Origin: Thinopyrum elongatum
Taxonomy: Eukaryota; Streptophyta; Magnoliopsida; Poales; Poaceae
Assembly: GCA_011799875.1 (NCBI GenBank)
Contig: CM022300.1
Span: 114,031,201-114,095,200, forward strand
DNA length: 64,000 nt
Direction of reading: 5' to 3'
The position numbers and the translations under genes are program-made. Of this stretch, positions 59,104 through 64,000 are shown piece by piece (within the stretch, counting starts at the first letter, position 1; every line of letters starts with the position of its first letter). Below the pieces are notes generated by a model. It was not told where the DNA came from and made no database searches. It saw nothing but the letters and a program-made list of their open reading frames with translations.

Positions 59104-59262
59104 AAAAAAACGCCCGACCGGCAGCTGCTGGACCTGACTTGGATATTTTCCATCCCAAATCAAGCCTATGCAGGCGACTCAAGAGGTCCATAGGGCCCAG
59201 CAAAGGCCCAGCAGCTGGGTCCAACGGGGCGGCGAGGTCAGGCAGTGGTAGCAGAGGAGTTC
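59104..59262 (-). ncRNA. Candidate Pol III-type small RNA, left unit
   Basis: A predicted transcript of about 155 nt on the minus strand. It starts near GAACTCCTC (59262), 28 nt from the TATA start, as in the right unit. It ends in GGTCGGGCG plus T7 (59110-59104), a Pol III terminator. Shared blocks with the right unit are CCCCGTTGG, GCTTGATTTGGG and GGTCGGGC. It does not resemble U6, U3 or 7SL RNA as I know them. Transcription is inferred from signals only. Confidence 0.45.
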
Positions 59263-59283
59263 GACCTCCCTACCAAGCCAAGC

Positions 59284-59327
59284 TATTTAAGCTGGTCGTC
59301 GCCCCCGCCCGCTTCCGAGGTGGGACT
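59284..59327 (-). promoter_or_regulatory. USE + TATA, Pol III-type snRNA promoter (left unit)
   Basis: On the minus strand AGTCCCACCTCG (59327-59316) matches the plant snRNA upstream sequence element RTCCCACATCG at all but one position, and TTAAATA (59290-59284) follows after 25 bp. In plants that spacing marks Pol III snRNA genes; Pol II snRNA genes have about ten bp more. Confidence 0.65.
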
Positions 59328-59492
59328 AAAGAGATGCGCCGGTAGGCCGCGCGCGCGAGGGCAGGGTGAGTGGGCCGGGGGAGGGGCTAGTTGGGGGCTT
59401 TCGTGTTGGGCCAAACTGGGCCGGGAGGCCACGGCTGATAAATCGAGCGTCCTAAGGGTTGCGTCGACCGCATGGAGTGGCGGCGATTATTT

Positions 59493-59536
59493 AGTCCCAC
59501 CTCGCCAACGGAAGGGCACGCCGACCGGCTTAAATA
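59493..59536 (+). promoter_or_regulatory. USE + TATA, Pol III-type snRNA promoter (right unit)
   Basis: AGTCCCACCTCG (59493-59504), 25 bp, then TTAAATA (59530-59536). The USE, the TATA and the spacing are identical to the left unit, but the intervening 25 bp differ. The two promoters face away from each other across about 165 bp. Confidence 0.65.
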
Positions 59537-59557
59537 GCCGCATCGGCGTACGCTCCC

Positions 59558-59713
59558 GAGCTCCTCTCTTACCAACGCCTTGTCAGCCCCGTTGGGCCTC
59601 ACTTGTGGGCCCATTAGCGGGCCGAATTGACCGCCCGAGTCACCTTCGAGCTTGATTTGGGTTGGTTGTACAGTCCTCTATGGGGCCATGAGCGAAGGTC
59701 GGGCATTTTTTTT
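59558..59713 (+). ncRNA. Candidate Pol III-type small RNA, right unit
   Basis: A predicted transcript of about 150 nt from GAGCTCCTC (59558) to GGTCGGGCA plus T8 (59706-59713). No earlier run of four T occurs on this strand in the interval, as a Pol III transcript needs. Homologous to the left unit at start, middle and end but diverged between. Identity unknown. Confidence 0.45.
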
Positions 59714-60061
59714 GTAACTCAAATATTTTTCCTCATACAAGTGGGCGGCCGCCTCAATTTACATGCGCGTCTAAGAGCCAGCAGATGGCGGAGTCATCAT
59801 CACATAATCATACAGCATATACAATCTCAGTAAATCAAGTTGAAAATTCATCACAGAATCATCACTCATAATGATGCAAATATTGTAGCTAGTACCGACC
59901 ACGACACGTTTATTTAGTTGGGAAACATGCAAAATCATGCCACATTACAATAAAGAAATGTCTTAATATCAAAATTGTACCAAGTGCCGACAACGGCACG
60001 TTTATTTAGTTGCGATAATATGCAAAATAATGTCCTAATAGGCAACACCCCATCCTCCGAC
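59714..60061. other. Region between small RNA unit and protease gene
   Basis: AT-rich with a repeated cacgtttatttagttg (about 59905 and 59995) and no gene seen; it is the 3' flank of the minus-strand protease gene. Confidence 0.4.
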
Positions 60062-60756
60062 TCATTTCTTATCCATGATCTTGAGAATCTTCTCTTTCAC
60101 AGTTTTCATCGTGTTGCATTCTGAAAAAAGTATTTCAGCTAGAATGCGTCCCCTTGAAGAATTAACCTTAGCCTGGTCAAAGTCAAATATCCAATCATCT
60201 CCGTCCTAGTTTTCAACGCATTTCACCACAAAAAGACCACAAGAGACTCTGCAAGAAACCGTGAGTCAAGTATTGATCAATCATAGAAGTACATATAAAT
60301 TCAACATTTAAACATAACCGTCCTCTTGTAACGGCATATCGTACTCCCTTATTGGCCAGGAAGATATGTCAGGATGTTCCATTTGTACAAGGGAGTTTAC
60401 CTCCTCCGTATCTTTAGCTATTTCTGCCCTCTGAAATATGAATGTGAAATCCATATTAAGAACGAATCAAATTACTATATCTTGTTTTATGTAAAGTTGT
60501 AAGCTTACCAGCGTAGTAATCTTTGTAAGAACTCTCCTGCTGCTTTTACCAGTAGAATTTAAAACTTGAAACTCTTTTTTCTTGTTGTGCATGACAACTG
60601 TTATCCAATGATTTTCTTCCACATGAAAAGGAAAGTATGCCTACAACAAAGTTTATTCATGATGGTGTACACACAGATAGTTATGTAGTACGAAGGATCA
60701 TACTAAAATGAAGTACCTTATCTTTGATGTAATACTCTTCTGTAACTCTAGACACC
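60062..60756 (-). pseudogene. Ulp1-type (C48) cysteine protease, C-terminal exons, disrupted by LTR insertion
   Basis: Four minus-strand exon pieces share a consistent phase: 60756-60717 (VSRVTEEYYIKDK), 60640-60509 (AYFPFHVEENHWITVVMHNK with the catalytic His in NHW and FQVLNST where Asp is usual in VLDS), 60430-60319 (MEHPDISSWPIREYDMPLQE) and 60246-60062 (SCGLFVVKCVE with the catalytic Cys, then DDWIFDFDQAKVN and EKILKIMDKK). Introns have GT-AG ends. Defects: TAG at 60208-60206 in the last exon, His/Asn in place of the usual His/Asp pair, and the large LTR-like element directly at 60757, which removes the 5' exons from view. Ulp1 proteases cut SUMO; Ulp1-like genes are also carried by plant MULEs (Kaonashi type). 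Confidence 0.75.
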
Positions 60757-62410
60757 TGTAACACCCCCTTGTAATAAGTACTGTGATACTCTGTTAAACT
60801 GCCAAGTCATGATCATTTGCAGTGCCAAGTCATTTGGGTTAATAATCCAATTCAAATTCAAAATCTGAAAATCAAATTAAATTCCAAAGTGCAAATTGAA
60901 GTTGATCAAACTCTGCTGGAGAAATGTTATTTAATTAGCAAATAATCCAGTGGTCATGGCAAAATCATAATCATTGTTTTTGGAGTTAGCTAAGTGAGTG
61001 AAACAACCTGAAACAGCACTCAAAACAGACTATTTACATCTATTAAATTAATATCAAATTCAAATGGAATCCAAATATGTTCAAACCACTTTTTGGTGAG
61101 AGCTAATATTGCACTACAATATTTGGGATCACTTTCATATTTCACAAGATAGCAGAAGTGGCTTAACTATTTCCAAACAGTAGTGTATAAAAAGAAAACT
61201 AAAAGAGAAAAAAAAAGAGGGAGTCCACTGTTGGATGGGCCTAAGTGCACAGTGTGCAGGCCCAGTCCAACAGCAGCCCGCCGAGCCCCTTTCTCCCTCC
61301 TCCCGCTCTCTCTCCTCGCGTGTCGGCCGCACGCGTGCGCTCGTCGGCGATGCCGCACGCGTCGACCATCCGCGGCGCCCCGGCTAGGTTAAGAAGCAGC
61401 CCCGGCTCCCCCTCACCCTCTCCAACCCTAGCCGCCACTCTATCCCTTTCCCTCGACCCTCCTCTGTCTCGGTTCCGTCGACGCCGAGCGGAGCTGCCGC
61501 CGCAGCGGCGAGATCCCGTGGCCGCCGGCGCCGATCCGTCCACCCGAGCTGTCTCTCACCTCCGCCGTCGTCTGCTCGAGCTCCTGACGCCCTCAGGTGG
61601 AGCTGAGGAGCTCCGCTAGCGCCGCGCGACGTCATCCCCTTCTGCCTCTGCTCCGACGAGCTCCGTCGTCTCCGGCGAAGCCTCTGCAGCTACTAAACCT
61701 TCGAGGGCCTTCGGTGTGCCGCACGGTGAGCTACCCGTCCTCCGCTCCCCTACGTTCATCCTTACGCACGCCATAGTTAGCTGTCCCCGAGGCCGTGCTC
61801 TGGTTGCCGCCGGTGAGCTCGGTGCCGTCGACGTGGTCCTTGTCATCGCCAACAGAGGTCACCATTGAGCTCCTGGTGCTCCCAGGAGCCCGGCGAGCTC
61901 GAGCCCGAGCCTCCCGTGCCTCCTAACGTCATTCCCCCGATCTCCCGAACTCCACCGCCGCCAAACCTCGTCGCCGGCCCAGCTCCGGTCATCCCCTGGT
62001 CCGGCAAGTGCCCCAGCTGGATGCGCGACATCGCCAGCCTCCGAACGCAAGTAGAATCACGGAGAATAGAGCTCTGTAGCGAGATTCCGGCCAACTCCGG
62101 CGACCAACCGCCGCGGGAATGGCTCGCCGGAGTTGCTCCGGTGGCCGCCGGCGTGGTCGGCCCGGGCCCACCCCTTGGGTCACTGACCCGTGGGCCCAGG
62201 GGCCCGCGTTGACTAGTTGACCAAGTCAACTATGCTGACGTGGCCGACCCAGAGCCACTGACAGGCGGGCCCCGCCTTCCTGTTTAAATAGTTAAAACAA
62301 ATTAGAAATAAAAATAAACTAATTAACCTAATGTCTCACTGACATGTGGGGTCCACCCCCTAATTAACCCTGGTAATTAAATTAATCCACTGTTTAGCCT
62401 AAACAGAGGC

Positions 62411-62442
62411 TGACATGTGGGTCCCACTGGACCCACATGTCA
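62411..62442. repeat. Perfect 14-bp inverted repeat (hairpin)
   Basis: TGACATGTGGGTCC, 4-bp loop, then its exact reverse complement. Copy 1 has only one arm at about 40119. Confidence 0.85.
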
Positions 62443-62472
62443 TATTTGACTGGTCAACCGTCCTGTTGACTT

Positions 62473-62504
62473 GCTGACGTCAGCAGCGCGTCATGCTGAC
62501 GTCA
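62473..62504 (+). promoter_or_regulatory. Cluster of TGACG motifs (bZIP/as-1-like), copy 2
   Basis: gctgacgtcagc, gcgtcatgctgacgtcat: two TGACGTCA-type palindromes and one CGTCA in 32 bp, more perfect than in copy 1. Confidence 0.5.
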
Positions 62505-62877
62505 TAATTCATTTCTGTTAAATAAAATAATTCCAGAAATTCAAATAATCTTTAAAAATTAATAACTTTTAAACCGTAGCTCGGATCGAAAAAGTTAAAA
62601 CATGAAAGTTGCTCAGAACGACGAGACGAGTCTGATCGTGCCGTCTGTTTCTCCATCGGAACCTCCTACGTAAAAGAACTCGTAACTCCGGACCCAAATC
62701 CGGCAGATGAATAGTGCACACACGTCGGATATTAAATCCCAGAATAATTCTAAAAATAACTAAAATGACTTAGATGCATATTCAGGCAACCCTGCACTGC
62801 ATCATAGCATAGCACGCACTGGTGGCATATGATTGCATATTGTTTACCTGTTTCCTCCCCCTCTTCTCTCTCGATAG

Positions 62878-62979
62878 ACCCCGACGCAGACGTAGCTCCA
62901 GACGCAGACGCAGCTCCGGAGTACGACTACGTTCCCGGCGACACCCCTGAAGACCTTGCCCTTGCCCCAGAGCAAACAG
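62878..62979 (+). other. Putative conserved exon in the LTR-like element, copy 2
   Basis: 102 nt between a pyrimidine tract with ATAG and an ACAG|GCAAGC donor. The frame encodes PDADVAPDADAAPEYDYVPG then DTPEDLALAPEQ. Relative to copy 1 the length differs by 18 nt, so the phase is kept; the DAD start, APE and DLALA-EQ blocks are shared. Confidence 0.5.
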
Positions 62980-63286
62980 GCAAGCACCCCCATTTTGAGC
63001 ATGCCTATATCGCCTACTCTCTTCTCTCTTATGCTTGCATTAGAACTGCTACTGCTACTGTTTTCCTATATCTGCTGCATAGCCTGTTTATTGTAACCTG
63101 CCTTGCTACCTTACTGGTTATCCTAGACTGCTTAGTATAAGGTGGGTAGAGACACGACCGAGACCCCCACTTGATCCCGACTGCCCTGCTGGACATCAGA
63201 AGACCCGATCATCGGGATTGAAGACTAGACCATGGCCCCGCACATCACTCCCCTTAGTTGCCGACACTGCTGGGTTATCATCGAGT

Positions 63287-63500
63287 GCCGAGGGTGATAC
63301 CTCGTCAGCACTTCTGATGTTAACCTTGTAGGTTAGTTACTCGGTCGTGGTAAGCGAGGGTGATTCCTTCTACACCACCCCCGATCACGACGTCGTCGCG
63401 CAACTCCTCAAGGTGGACCTCGAGGGTGATTCCTCCTTCGTTCACCTTGATGATAACATCGAGCGGGAATTCCATCGAGGGTGATTCCTCAGGGTTCCCT
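63287..63500. repeat. Array of CGAGGGTGATTCCTC units, copy 2
   Basis: Four units at about the same spacing as in copy 1 (40974-41183), with the sequence between units more diverged than the units. Confidence 0.75.
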
Positions 63501-64000
63501 TCGGTGTCAGACACACAGTTACCTTGGATATTATGACTTGCACTAAACTATGATACTAAAGACGGGTCGGCCCTGAGGGGTACCCGCGCGAGCTTAACGC
63601 GAAGTGATGTGGAGTCGGGTTGACCTGGATGGTGCCCGCGAGATAACTACGAGGCGTGGCCGGGCATTCTTAGCCCTTGCCGCAAGTCCTCGAGACGGGG
63701 CAACGGGGTCACATCGATCGTGAGTCTCTGCTCGTTTCCGCGCGCTCCTAATCCACTACGGTTTGGATATTTGATCCGAGGGGCCTCTGGCCCGATAGCA
63801 CTAACCATCACGTGGGCATAGTATGGGCGTTCTGCGTCGTACACATCAGCCGAAGCTTGTTGGACGTCAGTAAGGAGCGGCGCACGCCGAGTTGGACTGG
63901 TAACGCAACCGCGCTTGTATAAGGGGTTGCTAGGTCTGCTCTCGGTGGCCCCGTAACGTGCAGGAGTTCCCGGGGCGATGGCCCAAGACCCCTGGGGGCA

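Larger units (their letters stand above)
60757..64000 (+). mobile_element. 4.2-kb LTR-like element, copy 2, cut by the window end
   Basis: It starts TGTAACACCCCCTTGTAATA and follows copy 1 (38468-42676) block by block: similar AT-rich start, GC-rich gene-like middle (61240-62230), tgacatgtgggtccc repeats, TGACG cluster, the putative exon, and the gagggtgattcctc array. The window ends at a point matching about 41660 of copy 1, so about 1 kb (or an internal region) lies beyond. The left flank ACACC is the expected TSD. Frames up to 124 codons in the middle are not conserved between copies. Confidence 0.75.

Noticed and set aside
55344..59110. MULE terminal inverted repeats around the FAR1 gene
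   Set aside because: Only gggaaaaaaa(g/c)gc at about 55474 and 59101 looked alike, and it is a direct, not inverted, match.
59104..59713. Reading the small RNA units as U6, U3, 7SL or telomerase RNA
   Set aside because: The bodies lack the sequence marks I know for these RNAs, and no CCCTAAA-type template is present; left unassigned.
61245..62212. Frames of 115 to 128 codons in the second large LTR
   Set aside because: Not kept in the first copy; a GC-rich chance effect.

Overview
This is plant nuclear DNA, most likely from a large-genome grass of the wheat/barley tribe (Triticeae). The evidence is the mix of repeats: two Angela/WIS/BARE-type Copia elements, Sabrina-like LTRs starting TGATACGTCTCCAACG, a CACTA element with GCTACTACTA-type subterminal repeats, Stowaway MITEs starting CTCCCTCC, and a plant L1-type LINE. 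Most of the window is transposons nested in transposons. Only one host-type protein gene looks intact. Boundaries were read by eye from matching termini and target-site duplications (TSDs); family names are from memory and unverified.

Layout. (1) 1-12539: a Gypsy-type 3' end (antisense ORF 1-685, LTR 1234-1704) sits in the 3' LTR of a minus-strand Copia element (1705-9474), which sits in the gag of a second Copia element (9475-12539). (2) 12540-14341: a retroposon-like stretch and a 59-bp tandem duplication. (3) 14342-15530: an apparently intact two-exon gene for an AIF/FSP1-type FAD oxidoreductase. (4) 16502-18355: an old Copia fossil split by a Stowaway MITE. (5) 18784-27937: a retrotransposon with 157/158-bp LTRs and a perfect TTTTA TSD, interrupted by a gag-only Sabrina-like element (20198-26875). 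(6) 28193-45271: a CACTA element with ATT TSD. Only about 2.7 kb is its own; the rest is a Sabrina-type solo LTR (29087-30628) and an Angela-type Copia element (31969-44814) that carries a 4.2-kb LTR-like insertion (38468-42676). (7) 46720-54326: a full-length LINE with a 14-bp TSD, inserted into an intron of an unrecognised membrane-protein gene whose last two exons are 54359-55343. (8) 56074-60756: a broken FAR1/MULE transposase gene (+) converging on a broken Ulp1-type cysteine protease gene (-). Between them lie two head-to-head units, each with a plant snRNA-type USE, a TATA at Pol III spacing, a transcript-length body of about 150 nt and a T run. (9) 60757-64000: a second copy of the 4.2-kb LTR family, which disrupts the protease gene and runs off the window.

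The most unusual signals are the divergent USE/TATA units at 59104-59713 and a putative exon shared by the two large LTR-like elements (84 nt at 40584-40667, 102 nt at 62878-62979). In both, the exon is framed by a pyrimidine-tract acceptor and an AG|GCAAGC donor, has a length divisible by three, and encodes a similar acidic peptide. Also notable are a primer-binding-site copy inside the Sabrina-like LTRs and the FAR1 plus Ulp1 pairing.
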